Source of the DNA: a virus
DNA length: 46,253 nucleotides
Reading direction: 5' to 3' (one strand)
Virus record (IMG/VR): IMGVR_UViG_3300028388_000084
Location: 1-46,253 of that record
Positions 6,763-16,308 of this stretch are shown piece after piece (within the stretch, counting starts at the first letter, position 1; every line of letters starts with the position of its first letter). Both the position numbers and the translations under genes were made by a program. The notes below the pieces were generated by a model. That model ran no database searches, was not told the origin of the DNA, and saw nothing but the letters and a program-made list of their open reading frames with translations.

Positions 6763-9201
6763 ATGTACGATAAAGAAACCAAAGGGAAGTACGGTAATTT
6801 CCCAGACCCATTTTCAGATTACTCTAAAAAAGTATCTAAAGCATACGGATTAAAATACGCCAAGGCTATTGAGAAGCAGTGGGGTAATGCTGATGATGAG
6901 AGAAGTCTGTTCCGTAGAAGAATGAAAGATTTTGAAACCAATCGTGATTATGCGAATGGTACACAAGATACATCTATCTATAAACAAATTTTAAACTCTC
7001 TAGACCCTAACAGTGGGGACGGAACACTACTTAATCTTGACTGGTCTCCAGTTCCTATCGTACCAAAATTCGTTAAGATTGTTGTAAACAACATACTTTC
7101 AAAAAAACCTTATCCAAACGTAAGAGCCTTAGACCCTTTATCACAGTCTGAAAAAGACCGCAAGCGTGCTGAAAAGATGTTTGAGGTCAAGAACAAGCAG
7201 ATGCTTCAACAACTACAAGAAAAAGGTGTTGATGTAGGCACAGATATTAATAACATTCCAGATACTCCAGAAGAGGCAGAAATCTTCATGGACACTAATA
7301 TCAAGACGGCTGCTGAGGTTGCTGCTCAAGTTGGTATTAACGCTACATTGGAATGGAACGATTTTGACCAGCGTGTTTATCGTAGAGCAGTTACCGATTT
7401 GGTAACCACTGGTATGGGCGTTGTTAAGAGAAACAACGACCCTAACTATGGCATCACCGAAGAATACGTTGACCCAGCTTATTTCTTTCATAGCTACACC
7501 GAAGACCCTACATTTAGTGACCTCATTTACGCAGGACACATCAAAAAGATTAGTATCTCGGAACTCAAGCGTATCGCTGGCAATGAGTTTACTGAAGAAC
7601 AATATGCTAAAATTGCCCAATCAGTTAAAAACAAATACCAGAACCGAGCAGACAAAATAAGCTATAAATATTACGATGAGACTCTTGACCGTACAACTTA
7701 TGGATACGATGAGTTTATCATTGAGGTTATGTCTTTTGAATTTCTGTCTTCCGACTCTATATTCTTTGAAGAGAAAGAATCGAGATTTGGAAACAAAGGG
7801 TTCTACTACAAAGGTTTTGAATACACGCCACCAAAGGAATCTGTTTATGACAGAAAGCCTGTACACATGAATGTACAAACAGTTTATGGCGGTAATTACA
7901 TTGTAGGTACTGATTTTGTATATGGATACGGACAGTGTAAGAATGTACCAAAGAACGCCCACGATTTAACAAAAGCAAGACTTTCATACTCTGTTGTAGC
8001 TACAAACCTACGTAGAATGATGCCTAAGTCTCTCGTAGGCTCTGTAATTGGTTTCGCTGACCAATTACAACTATCGCACTTAAAACTTCAACAAGCTATT
8101 GCTAAAGCAAAGCCAGACGGTCTCATTGTAGACATCGAAGGTCTTGAAAATGTACAGCTTGGTAAAGGCGGTGAACTACAACCATTAGATATCCAAGACA
8201 TCTATGAACAAACAGGTGTATTCTACTATCGTTCAAAGAATCCAGAAGGTGGATTCCAAAACCCTCCAGTTCGTTCTCTGGACAATAGCATTAGGAATAT
8301 CAACGAGCTTATTGCTATTTACAACCATAATCTCCGTCTTATCCGTGATACAACAGGTATTAATGAAGTAATGGACGGTACATCTCCAAAAGGAGAGCAG
8401 CTCGTAGGTGTTCGTCAGCAAGCAATGGCTGCTGGGAACAACGCTATCTACGACATTACCAATGCTTCTATTTATCTGTACAGCAGAGTATGTGAGGATG
8501 TAATTAAGTGTCTTCAGATTCTCCCTCCTAAGTCTGTTATTTTTAAGGCTTATGAGAATGCTATTGGAAAGACAAACATGGATATCCTTTCGTCATTTTC
8601 TAATCTTCCGATGTACAACTTTGGTGTGAAGATTCATACAGAAATGGACGATACAGAGAAATCTTACTTAGAGCAAAACATTCAGATTGCCCTTTCTCAG
8701 AAAGAGATTGACCTTGAAGATGCTATTGCCATTCGTCAGCTTAGAGATATTGACCAAGCGGAAAGATTATTGATTGTAAGACGCAAGAAACGTATTAAGC
8801 AACAACAAGAGATGGCTGCCCAGAACTCTCAGATGCAAGCTCAGATGAATCAGCAAACAGCAATGGCTGCTTCACAAGGTAAGATGCAGGAGATTCAAGC
8901 AAAAACTCAAGCTAAAATTGCTGAGATTCAAGCGGATGCTCAAGCACAGGCACAACTTTTACAATTGGAGTACGAATTGAAACAACAGCTTGAAACTTCC
9001 AAAGGAATGACCTCTCAGATGCAACGTCAAGAGGACATGTCATTTAGAGCAGGACTTGAAAAAGAGAAAGAAGACCGAAAAGATGAGCGTGTTAAAAAAC
9101 AAGCTGTAGAACAATCTAAAATGATTTCTCAGCGTCAAGGACAGCGTGGTGAACTTCAAGACGAAGAAGAAAGCTTAGTTGATAGGTTAACAAGCTCATA
9201 A
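6763..9201 (+). CDS. Portal protein
   Basis: An 812-residue protein directly after TerL. The N-terminal third contains DWSPVPIVPKFVKIVVNNIL (about 88-107), a typical portal clip/stem lead-in, then a mixed domain with FEVKNKQML. The middle (about 400-560) has the wing region with SVVATNLRRMMPKSLVGS and a segment DTTGINEVMDGTSPKGEQ. From residue 660 it becomes a long Gln/Ala-rich coiled coil (MAAQNSQMQAQMNQQ onward) that would form the barrel inside the head. Length and plan fit podovirus and crAss-like portals. It forms the dodecameric vertex ring for DNA entry and exit. Confidence 0.85.
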   Translation: MYDKETKGKYGNFPDPFSDYSKKVSKAYGLKYAKAIEKQWGNADDERSLFRRRMKDFETNRDYANGTQDTSIYKQILNSLDPNSGDGTLLNLDWSPVPIVPKFVKIVVNNILSKKPYPNVRALDPLSQSEKDRKRAEKMFEVKNKQMLQQLQEKGVDVGTDINNIPDTPEEAEIFMDTNIKTAAEVAAQVGINATLEWNDFDQRVYRRAVTDLVTTGMGVVKRNNDPNYGITEEYVDPAYFFHSYTEDPTFSDLIYAGHIKKISISELKRIAGNEFTEEQYAKIAQSVKNKYQNRADKISYKYYDETLDRTTYGYDEFIIEVMSFEFLSSDSIFFEEKESRFGNKGFYYKGFEYTPPKESVYDRKPVHMNVQTVYGGNYIVGTDFVYGYGQCKNVPKNAHDLTKARLSYSVVATNLRRMMPKSLVGSVIGFADQLQLSHLKLQQAIAKAKPDGLIVDIEGLENVQLGKGGELQPLDIQDIYEQTGVFYYRSKNPEGGFQNPPVRSLDNSIRNINELIAIYNHNLRLIRDTTGINEVMDGTSPKGEQLVGVRQQAMAAGNNAIYDITNASIYLYSRVCEDVIKCLQILPPKSVIFKAYENAIGKTNMDILSSFSNLPMYNFGVKIHTEMDDTEKSYLEQNIQIALSQKEIDLEDAIAIRQLRDIDQAERLLIVRRKKRIKQQQEMAAQNSQMQAQMNQQTAMAASQGKMQEIQAKTQAKIAEIQADAQAQAQLLQLEYELKQQLETSKGMTSQMQRQEDMSFRAGLEKEKEDRKDERVKKQAVEQSKMISQRQGQRGELQDEEESLVDRLTSS

Positions 9202-9213
9202 TCAGTAAATTAC

Positions 9214-9221
9214 TACCTTTG
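9214..9221 (+). promoter_or_regulatory. -7 box TACCTTTG before the structural/fibre block
   Basis: Exact TAnnTTTG match in the gap after portal, 15 nt before the ATG at 9237. It could start the transcript for genes 9237-12311, which then end at the terminator at 12332. Confidence 0.55.
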
Positions 9222-9236
9222 TAAAAAATAAAAAAT

Positions 9237-9521
9237 ATGGCTTTAGATAAAAACCACAACAGGCTTAAAGCAGAATACGCTGCAAACCTTCAATCATTTG
9301 GTCAGAATGGATTCAAAATTGTTGGCAGCTCTCCAGTTGATGGAGAGTTTGTCGCTATTACAGCTCTTGAGGAGTCTTTAGTTGATTACACAATTCCAAC
9401 AGGCATGAACGCTGATGTGGGTCAAATCCTACTTCCAGCTGGTCTAACTATCTACGGAAAGTTCACATCGGTTACTGCTATCTCTGGTGTTGTTTTGGCT
9501 TACAACTTGACTGAAGGTTAA
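9237..9521 (+). CDS. Small beta-rich virion protein
   Basis: A 94-residue protein with the order SPVDGEFVAITALEE, a strand-rich middle and LPAGLTIYGKFTSV ending in GVVLAYN. This DGxFxAITALE plus AGxTIxGxFTS layout recurs in small phage structural proteins found next to head or fibre genes, so a decoration or appendage role is likely. It overlaps the next gene as TAATG. Precise role unknown. Confidence 0.5.
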   Translation: MALDKNHNRLKAEYAANLQSFGQNGFKIVGSSPVDGEFVAITALEESLVDYTIPTGMNADVGQILLPAGLTIYGKFTSVTAISGVVLAYNLTEG

Positions 9522-10282
9522 TGCTTGGATTAGGACTACATATCAATAAATCAAATGTCTTAGAGACTGGTGTTCCCATTCCTCTACAGCCTGTTGCTTG
9601 GTATAACGAAAAGTCTTTATCTCTTTACAACGATGGTGAACCTGTAGATATATACCAAGATAAAAGTGGAGGGACTTCTTTTGATTTGCTTCAGACAGAT
9701 TTAAATAAAAGACCTGTTGTTGATATCCAAGAAGGTAGAAAGGTATTGTACTTTACTAATGATATACTTGTAGAGTCTGAGCTACCTGTCCTTGATGGAA
9801 GTTCTGAGTTTACAATGATTTACGTAGGTAAGTTACTTTCTACATATCATACAGGTATCTACATAGGAGACAATTCAACTCCAGATAATAGCTCAAGCTT
9901 TAGACTGGGAAGAAGCACATCGAATAAGCTAAGAGCTATATTAGGTGACGGAGCAGGAGGACTATTTGAAACACCTTTTTCATTTCAGAATAACGGAACT
10001 GTTGATATAGCTTACGCATACGGAACAAGCTCAAGCTCAGCAGATATATATGTGGGTCTCGATGACGGAAACGTAAATCAAGAAATTCAATTCCCTAATC
10101 ATTCTTTAGATTTAGTTTTTGGTAGAGGTATTGGAATTGGAACAAACAATCCAGAAAACCCATCTCAAACAGGTACAGGTACAGGGTGGTGGATGTACGA
10201 GGTCATTGTATATGATAGAGCATTGACATCTACAGAATTAACAAGCGTTAGAGAATATCTACGTAATAAATGGAACGTGTAA
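9521..10282 (+). CDS. LamG/ConA-like lectin virion protein
   Basis: A 253-residue protein with a LamG-like beta-sandwich plan. It begins with VAWYNEKSLSLYNDG and DIYQDKSGG near residues 26-50, has FTMIYVGKLL in the middle and ends with MYEVIVYDRALTSTELTSV and YLRNKWNV. The last motif, IVYDRALTxxEhxxVxxYLxxKW, is the usual closing strand plus helix of bacterial and phage LamG domains. It probably binds a host polysaccharide. It is coupled on both sides through TAATG overlaps. Confidence 0.65.
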   Translation: MLGLGLHINKSNVLETGVPIPLQPVAWYNEKSLSLYNDGEPVDIYQDKSGGTSFDLLQTDLNKRPVVDIQEGRKVLYFTNDILVESELPVLDGSSEFTMIYVGKLLSTYHTGIYIGDNSTPDNSSSFRLGRSTSNKLRAILGDGAGGLFETPFSFQNNGTVDIAYAYGTSSSSADIYVGLDDGNVNQEIQFPNHSLDLVFGRGIGIGTNNPENPSQTGTGTGWWMYEVIVYDRALTSTELTSVREYLRNKWNV

Positions 10283-10641
10283 TGGCAAACAAGATAAACT
10301 TAGACGCAGCTAAACGAGTAGACATCACCTGTAGAAAGGGTGACACGTTTGTCTTGGACTTAGCTTTTACAGATGCATCTGGAACTGCATTTGACTTGAC
10401 AGGATATAGCTGGAAGCTGGATGTAAAAGAAACAGATACCTCAGCAGGGGATATTATTCCAGAAACAGATTTCACATATGTGGGGGATGTTGATGGTAAC
10501 TTAAAAGTTACGGCAACTGCCACAGCAATGTCTAATGTAGATGGTGGTCTATACGTATATGACCTACAGTCTAACTTTGGTGGTGTAGTGACCACTTGGA
10601 TTTACGGAGTGTTTCAAGTAAACGAAGATGTAAGTGAGTAA
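10282..10641 (+). CDS. Ig-like/baseplate-type beta-sandwich protein
   Basis: A 119-residue protein from the ATG in the TAATG overlap; an ATG at 10270 would overlap the LamG gene more deeply and gives a poorer start. It contains CRKGDTFVLDLAFTDASG, then FDLTGYSWKLDVKE and GLYVYDLQSN. The pattern RGDTFxLxhxhxDxxGxxhDLTGYxhxhxhR is typical of phage Ig-like domains in baseplate or fibre adaptors, such as the N-terminal BppU type. It likely links appendages to the virion. Confidence 0.55.
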   Translation: MANKINLDAAKRVDITCRKGDTFVLDLAFTDASGTAFDLTGYSWKLDVKETDTSAGDIIPETDFTYVGDVDGNLKVTATATAMSNVDGGLYVYDLQSNFGGVVTTWIYGVFQVNEDVSE

Positions 10642-10936
10642 CAATATTGAAATAAAAAACGGAACGGTAGTCAGTGTAACTGTACCAGAGCAGAGTCCAA
10701 GCAATGTAACCATTGCAGGGATGAAAGCTATCGGTATTACCGATTCTCGTTTTGAACACGAGCAGACAAGCTCATCTAAAACGTGGACAATAAACCACAA
10801 TTTAAATAAAAAGCCATCGGTAACGGTGGTCGACAGCGGTGATAATGTTGTCATTGGTGAAGTACAGTATATCGATAATAATAACCTAACCGTAAGCTTC
10901 AGCGCCTCATTTAGTGGTAAGGCTTACTTAAACTAA
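10634..10936 (+). CDS. Small tail-fibre-associated beta protein
   Basis: A 100-residue protein starting at a GTG that overlaps the previous stop by 8 bp. The C-terminal part has TWTINHNLNKKPSVTVVDS, then IGEVQYIDNNNLTVSFS and FSGKAYLN. This WxINHNLxKKPSVTVVD and FSGxAYLN module is frequent in phage tail-fibre genes, as a separate protein or as a domain. It probably is a small adaptor or tip component. It forms a coupled string with the three genes before it. Confidence 0.6.
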   Translation: MSNNIEIKNGTVVSVTVPEQSPSNVTIAGMKAIGITDSRFEHEQTSSSKTWTINHNLNKKPSVTVVDSGDNVVIGEVQYIDNNNLTVSFSASFSGKAYLN

Positions 10937-10949
10937 AAACTAAAACTCT

Positions 10950-12311
10950 ATGGCTGTTAAATTTCTCTCTGGTCTAGATATATACGGAAGTATAGACCTA
11001 CAGAAAAATGAGTTGAAGAATGCGGTTATGCATTCGTTGGCTCTCGCTCCCTCTAATCCTGTTGAGGGTCAAATGTACTGGGATTCGTCTCAGTCTGGCG
11101 GAAAAAAACTTTATATCTACGATGCAGATGGTGCTGCGTGGATTGACATCACTGGTGACTTAACCAGTCTTTCTTCTGGAGCTAAGAACACTATCTCTGT
11201 AACAGGTGGTTCTGGTGGTGATGTAACTATCGAACTCGACCACTTAGGTATCGAGAACTTGTCTGCACCTACAGGTGATGGTATCCTTTTCTGGGATAGC
11301 TCAGCATTGTCTAACGCTGGTACTACTGGGTGGTTGACAATGGATACTGATTCTGGTATTCGATTCATCGGTACTAATTTGCAGCTTTACCAAATTCCTA
11401 ACAGCTCTCTCGCTAACGACAGTGTAACTGTAACCAAAGGAAACGGTCTTACTTCTACTTCTGGTGGAACTATGGCTCTTGGTGAGTCTGTTACTATCAC
11501 GGTTGGTGAGGGAACAGGTATCTCGGTTGAAACCAATGCGGTAGCTCTTAAGAACCACGCTTCTCTTGGTGCTAATACCTTGCTGATGTGGGATGACACG
11601 AACGGTCAATTGACTGATTCTGTTATTACTCAAGACGCTACATCAAGTGCTATTACAATCAGTGATGACTTGACAGTAACTGGTGACTTGACTGTTCAAG
11701 GTTCTCTTACTTCTATTGAGACGACTAATACAGCAATCACAGATAACGTAATCGTTCTCAACAAAGGAGAACAAGGTGCTGGAGTAAGTTCTACGTTCTC
11801 TGGTTTTGAAGTAGATAGAGGTACTGAGTCTAACGTGTCTTTCTTATGGGATGATGTAAACGACAGATGGCAAGTAGGTGGTAAGTTAAAGCTTAACACT
11901 ATTCCTCTTGTATCTAATGTAGCAAACGTTCTTATTGAGGAGGATGTAGCTGGAGCTGGAGAGATTAGAAAAGTAGGTATTCAGACACTTAAGAACTTGA
12001 TGGGCGGACAGAATATGTCGCTTGTTTTAGAGCCATCTGGAGGTGTTAAGCCTGTTGGAGAGCTTTGGGTAACTAAGTCTGGAAACACCTACACTGTAGA
12101 GCATTACATGGGTACTAAGCGCATTATCGCTCAAGTAATGGATGCAACTACAGGTGAGACTGTTTTCGTTGATGTTATAAGAACTACTGACGATGAAGTT
12201 GAAGTTGCTTTCGGTTCGACTGTAACAGATGGTGCTTATATCTTAAACCTACAAGTTGTTAAGCCAGAGTCACACGGTGACGGTGGAGGAGCTGCTGGAG
12301 GTACTAATTAA
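10950..12311 (+). CDS. Tail fibre protein
   Basis: A 453-residue, Gly/Ser/Thr-rich protein. Near residues 35-65 it has a VEGQMYWDSS and LYIYDADGAAWIDI segment as in many phage fibres. Around 230-280 the series DDLTVTGDLTVQGSL and AITDNVIVLNKGE marks a classic fibre-shaft motif. The end (about 350-440) forms a small beta domain and closes with a Gly/His-rich tail. Codon choice is strongly biased to GGT, CTT and ACT, suggesting high expression. A strong terminator follows directly. It probably forms a trimeric fibre. Confidence 0.7.
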   Translation: MAVKFLSGLDIYGSIDLQKNELKNAVMHSLALAPSNPVEGQMYWDSSQSGGKKLYIYDADGAAWIDITGDLTSLSSGAKNTISVTGGSGGDVTIELDHLGIENLSAPTGDGILFWDSSALSNAGTTGWLTMDTDSGIRFIGTNLQLYQIPNSSLANDSVTVTKGNGLTSTSGGTMALGESVTITVGEGTGISVETNAVALKNHASLGANTLLMWDDTNGQLTDSVITQDATSSAITISDDLTVTGDLTVQGSLTSIETTNTAITDNVIVLNKGEQGAGVSSTFSGFEVDRGTESNVSFLWDDVNDRWQVGGKLKLNTIPLVSNVANVLIEEDVAGAGEIRKVGIQTLKNLMGGQNMSLVLEPSGGVKPVGELWVTKSGNTYTVEHYMGTKRIIAQVMDATTGETVFVDVIRTTDDEVEVAFGSTVTDGAYILNLQVVKPESHGDGGGAAGGTN

Positions 12312-12331
12312 TTCAGATAACACTCTGATAT

Positions 12332-12359
12332 AGAGGGGCATTAGCCCCTCTTTTTTTTT
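12332..12359 (+). terminator. Strong terminator after first fibre gene
   Basis: Perfect 8-bp stem AGAGGGGC/GCCCCTCT (12332-12339/12344-12351) with loop ATTA, then an uninterrupted T-tract to 12359. It ends the 9.2-12.3 kb unit. Confidence 0.85.
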
Positions 12360-12360
12360 G

Positions 12361-12368
12361 TATTTTTG
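12361..12368 (+). promoter_or_regulatory. -7 box TATTTTTG before the large fibre genes
   Basis: Exact TAnnTTTG match beginning one base after the preceding T-tract and 24 nt before the ATG at 12393. It forms a terminator-promoter cassette with that hairpin. Confidence 0.6.
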
Positions 12369-12392
12369 TAAGCACAAACATATTTCACTATT

Positions 12393-15300
12393 ATGTCTCA
12401 AAAGTTTCTTAGTGACGTTACTCTGTCTACTGTTACTGGCGGCTCAATGCTTAAGCTTGACGCTAATGGCAAGATTGTAGCAGCTGTAGACGGAACAGAT
12501 TACATATCTACTTCAGCATCAAGTATTTGGTCTACCGCAAGTGGCGGTATTTTTTATAGCGATGGCGTTCGCATTGGCACATATCAATCTGACGTAGCAC
12601 CAGATGCTAAGCTTCACGTATTTGATTACCAGACTACTACGCCTAAGCTACTCATTGAAGATGGAAATACTGGTGATGCCAGTATGGAGTTTAAGATTAG
12701 TACCCAGTCGTTTACTATGGGTATCGATAACTCAGATAGTGATAAGTTTGTGATTGCTGCTTCTGGAGGTCTCGGTACATCTAACGTACTTGAAATTGCA
12801 ACCTCTGGTCTATCTGCATTCCAGAACTCTGTACTGGTAAAAGGTAATCTGTTCATCAATAACCAAGAACAGATTCAGCAAGGAGCTACAGAAAAGATTG
12901 CATCATTCCAGAATCTCGGAATAGAAAGAGGATACTTTGAGGTAACAGACACAGGCAAGGGATATTTTTACGCTGATGGATTTAAGACAGGTGCTACTAC
13001 TGTAGGATTCCTTAAGTCTGACGGTAGTGTAGATACTGGTTCATTCTTTAGCGGAGCTTATGCAGACCTTACAGGTAAGCCTACTCTTGGAACAATGGCA
13101 GCTGCAAGCACAAACGACTATAAGACTTCTGACGAAGTTGAAAGTTATGTTGCTGGAGAGCTTGTCTATACAAATATTTCTGGAACTCCTACTCTTGGTA
13201 CAGCAGCAGCTGCCGACACCACAGACTTCGCTACAGCAGCGCAAGGTGCATTGGCAGATACCGCTTTGCAATCATTGCCATCACACAACCACGATGGCAG
13301 ATACTATACAAAAACAGAGTCAGATAACAAGTACGCTACAAACGGAAATAACCTTGTTCCAATAAATGCTACTGATAGCAATTATCAGTTGTTTACCGAA
13401 GAGGTTGTACTTGCTACAGTAAATACATACAGAGGTCTTGCCTTCCCTAACGGTGGTAAAAACTTTGTGTTTGAAGTGTCTATCAAGGGTACAAACGGAG
13501 CAAACCATCAAGGTATTTTCTGGGGACTTGATACGCTTGCAAGTATCTACGGCAACGGTGAGGCTGGATATAAACTCACGCATCAAAATGCAGATGCGTT
13601 TCACATTCGTGATATAGCTACAAATACCAATCAAGCAACATCAACAGATGTGAAATATGCGCCTAATGACGGTCTGTATCATAGATACAAGATTATCAGC
13701 TACGTAGACCCATCAAATCCAGACAAAGGATTATTTAAGGTTTATGTCGATGGCAACTTGATATTTAACGCACCTCAGTTTGTTGCACCGCCTCAACAGC
13801 CTACATACTTTGGTTTTATCAACTACACAGGTGATGTAACATTCTCTAACTGGAATGTAAGAGAGATTACAGGTGAAGATGAGCTTGCATTGTTGTACGG
13901 AGACGGAGTATTCCAGCCAGCTGGAAACTACCTAACATCTTTGCCTGCTCACCACCACGATGCTCGTTATTACACCGAGACGGAGATGGATGAATTCTTC
14001 GATGGAACTACGGCTAAAACTGGTTACAATAAAACAAACTGGGATACAGCTTATTCTTGGGGGAATCACGCTGATGAAAACTATCTAACATCTGTGCCTG
14101 CTGAGTATTTAACTCAAACAGAAGGAGATGCAAGATACTTGCAAAGCTTACCTTCACATAACCACGATGGAAGATATATGCTTATCGGTGGAGATGGCGG
14201 TAGTTTTCCAGACATCATTGACACCGTAGATGCTGATGTAGTATTAGGATTTAATAATTATACTTCAGCACCATATGCTAATCACAGTATTGTCACAACT
14301 TTTGTGAATCAAGCATCAGCAGGTAGAAGAGCTCAATTCTTTCATGCTGACTCTCCAGCTGGTGGTTTATGGTGGAGAGCGAGACAAGGTGATGCTACAG
14401 GATGGCACGATTGGCAAAAAGTATGGACATCTTACAACTTTGACCCAAACACTTTCCTTACGTCTTCAAGCCTCACAGGATACGCTACAGAGTCTTATGT
14501 AGACACAGCGGTATCCAACCTTGTAGCCTCTGCACCAGCAGCACTAAACACTCTTAACGAATTAGCTGCTGCATTAGGAGACGATGCTAATTTTAGTACT
14601 ACTGTAACTAATAACATTGGTGCAATAGATACTCGTATTAATGATGAGGTTATTCCATATATTGCTTCAGTAGAAACAACTGCTAACGCAGCTTTACCTA
14701 AGAGTGGTGGTACAATGACTGGAGATTTAAATCTTCATACATTAAACCAAAAATTAAGCTTTAGCAATACCGCAGGTCAAGTATCCTACATTTCTCATCA
14801 CGATAGTATAGGTCAATTAACGATTGCATCTGACAATGTAATTTCCTTACGTGAGACAGATTCAAATGTAGTAAGACATACGTTTACTACTAACGATGGA
14901 AACTATACCGCTACAGGTGTTATTACGGCTTCTGGAGGTAACTCTGGTCAATGGAATACCGCTTATGGTTGGGGTAACCACGCTGATGCTGAATATCTAA
15001 CTGCCGTACCAGCAACATTCTCTGCTACACAGATTACACTCGGAAACGGAGTTGTACTTAAAGAATCAACAGATAGAGCAGATTTACTTTCTATAAGCAG
15101 TAGCACAAGTGGATGGGGAGGGTTACAGGTGACAAACTCTTCCAATGAGGCTCTTGGTTCATTCATGGTGAATGACTCTACTATTGGTCTTTATGATGAC
15201 CAGCAGGGTGAATGGATTATGCAGTATGCTGAAAATGGAGGTATTCAATTCTTTCATAATGGGAATGCTAAACTTACCACAAATGGCAGCGGAGCAAATG

Positions 15301-16307
15301 TAGTTGGTAGACTGTATGCTACAAATGGCATTCTTGTTGATTATGTTTCTGGCTCTCACGTTCCTCTTATAGCACTAAACGGAGCAACAAACTACGGCTT
15401 ATTCCATACTGAAGCAACAAGTGACGAGTTTACATTTGATTTCAATGGAACTCAGATGTACAAATTCCGTCAAGATGGTGTGTTTACTCTTAATGGTAAT
15501 ACAATCACGACTGGTAAGATTACTAACTGGGATACGGCTTATGGCTGGGGTAATCACGCAGGATTGTATCTTGGTGTTAATGCTAAAGCAGCTGACTCTA
15601 ACCTTCTTGATGGATTAGATAGCAGCGTATTTATGCGTAAGAGTGCGAACTCTGTGCTTGATATGAACAACTTCAACATCCAAGAAGTAAACCATATTTC
15701 GTTTAACGACTCTGGATTTGGAGAAGGTCTTCAATGGCAAAACTGGTTGATTTCAGATGCTCCAGACGACCTTTCTAACGCTGCTGGCAATCTTCAAATA
15801 GCTTCTACAGCAGACCCTACTATTAGAGTAACTGTAGATGGTAATGGTAACTTTTATCCATCAAGAGATAGATTGCATTTACTCGGTCTTGATACCAACC
15901 GTTGGCAAGTGGTATTCTGTGAGATTCTTGATTCAGCAGGTCAGCACGAGAAAAACCTACAGAACCCAGAAGGTGAGAAGTCTGTTGGAGAGTACGAGAC
16001 TGGTACAGTGTTAGTATGGAAAGGCGGTAAGAATGTCCCTTGTACTACAGCAGCAGACCATATGCGTATGGGTATTGCAGTGAAGGGTATTGACTCACCG
16101 CTTATTCAAGGTGCAGAGCCTGTATTAGTAACAGGTTCAGTAAACGAAGGAGACTACTTGGTTACATCTGGAAAGAAAGAAGGACACGCAGAAGCTATTT
16201 CACCTGCTTATATGCGACAGCACGGTCTCTACGACTGTGTACTTGGAAAAGCACTTGAGAGTGCAGAAGGAGAATCACACTTAGTAAAAACTTGGATAAA
16301 CATATAA
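12393..16307 (+). CDS. Long tail fibre with LamG-like and repeat modules
   Basis: A 1304-residue fibre. It has an N-terminal shaft, repeats of HNHDGRYY type (residues about 298, 525 and 590), a LamG-like lectin domain at about 318-493, three WxTAYxWGNHA repeats (about 550, 854 and 1046) and a KAADSNLLDGLDSSVF repeat near 1064. The last 130 residues have a small beta-barrel (GAEPVLVTGSVNEGDYLVTS, LGKALESAEGE) of the kind that ends many phage fibres and tail spikes. The HxH motifs may bind metal, as in the T4 gp37 tip. It probably works in host recognition together with the next gene, which starts one base after its stop. Confidence 0.75.
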   Translation: MSQKFLSDVTLSTVTGGSMLKLDANGKIVAAVDGTDYISTSASSIWSTASGGIFYSDGVRIGTYQSDVAPDAKLHVFDYQTTTPKLLIEDGNTGDASMEFKISTQSFTMGIDNSDSDKFVIAASGGLGTSNVLEIATSGLSAFQNSVLVKGNLFINNQEQIQQGATEKIASFQNLGIERGYFEVTDTGKGYFYADGFKTGATTVGFLKSDGSVDTGSFFSGAYADLTGKPTLGTMAAASTNDYKTSDEVESYVAGELVYTNISGTPTLGTAAAADTTDFATAAQGALADTALQSLPSHNHDGRYYTKTESDNKYATNGNNLVPINATDSNYQLFTEEVVLATVNTYRGLAFPNGGKNFVFEVSIKGTNGANHQGIFWGLDTLASIYGNGEAGYKLTHQNADAFHIRDIATNTNQATSTDVKYAPNDGLYHRYKIISYVDPSNPDKGLFKVYVDGNLIFNAPQFVAPPQQPTYFGFINYTGDVTFSNWNVREITGEDELALLYGDGVFQPAGNYLTSLPAHHHDARYYTETEMDEFFDGTTAKTGYNKTNWDTAYSWGNHADENYLTSVPAEYLTQTEGDARYLQSLPSHNHDGRYMLIGGDGGSFPDIIDTVDADVVLGFNNYTSAPYANHSIVTTFVNQASAGRRAQFFHADSPAGGLWWRARQGDATGWHDWQKVWTSYNFDPNTFLTSSSLTGYATESYVDTAVSNLVASAPAALNTLNELAAALGDDANFSTTVTNNIGAIDTRINDEVIPYIASVETTANAALPKSGGTMTGDLNLHTLNQKLSFSNTAGQVSYISHHDSIGQLTIASDNVISLRETDSNVVRHTFTTNDGNYTATGVITASGGNSGQWNTAYGWGNHADAEYLTAVPATFSATQITLGNGVVLKESTDRADLLSISSSTSGWGGLQVTNSSNEALGSFMVNDSTIGLYDDQQGEWIMQYAENGGIQFFHNGNAKLTTNGSGANVVGRLYATNGILVDYVSGSHVPLIALNGATNYGLFHTEATSDEFTFDFNGTQMYKFRQDGVFTLNGNTITTGKITNWDTAYGWGNHAGLYLGVNAKAADSNLLDGLDSSVFMRKSANSVLDMNNFNIQEVNHISFNDSGFGEGLQWQNWLISDAPDDLSNAAGNLQIASTADPTIRVTVDGNGNFYPSRDRLHLLGLDTNRWQVVFCEILDSAGQHEKNLQNPEGEKSVGEYETGTVLVWKGGKNVPCTTAADHMRMGIAVKGIDSPLIQGAEPVLVTGSVNEGDYLVTSGKKEGHAEAISPAYMRQHGLYDCVLGKALESAEGESHLVKTWINI
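14040..15564 (+). repeat. WDTAYxWGNHA repeats in the long fibre
   Basis: Near-identical segments of about 36 bp begin at 14040, 14952 and 15528, each encoding W(D/N)TAY(S/G)WGNHA. The protein repeat is conserved, with synonymous DNA changes between copies. They probably mark shaft or coiled segments and could drive recombination between fibre alleles. Confidence 0.7.
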
Positions 16308-16308
16308 T

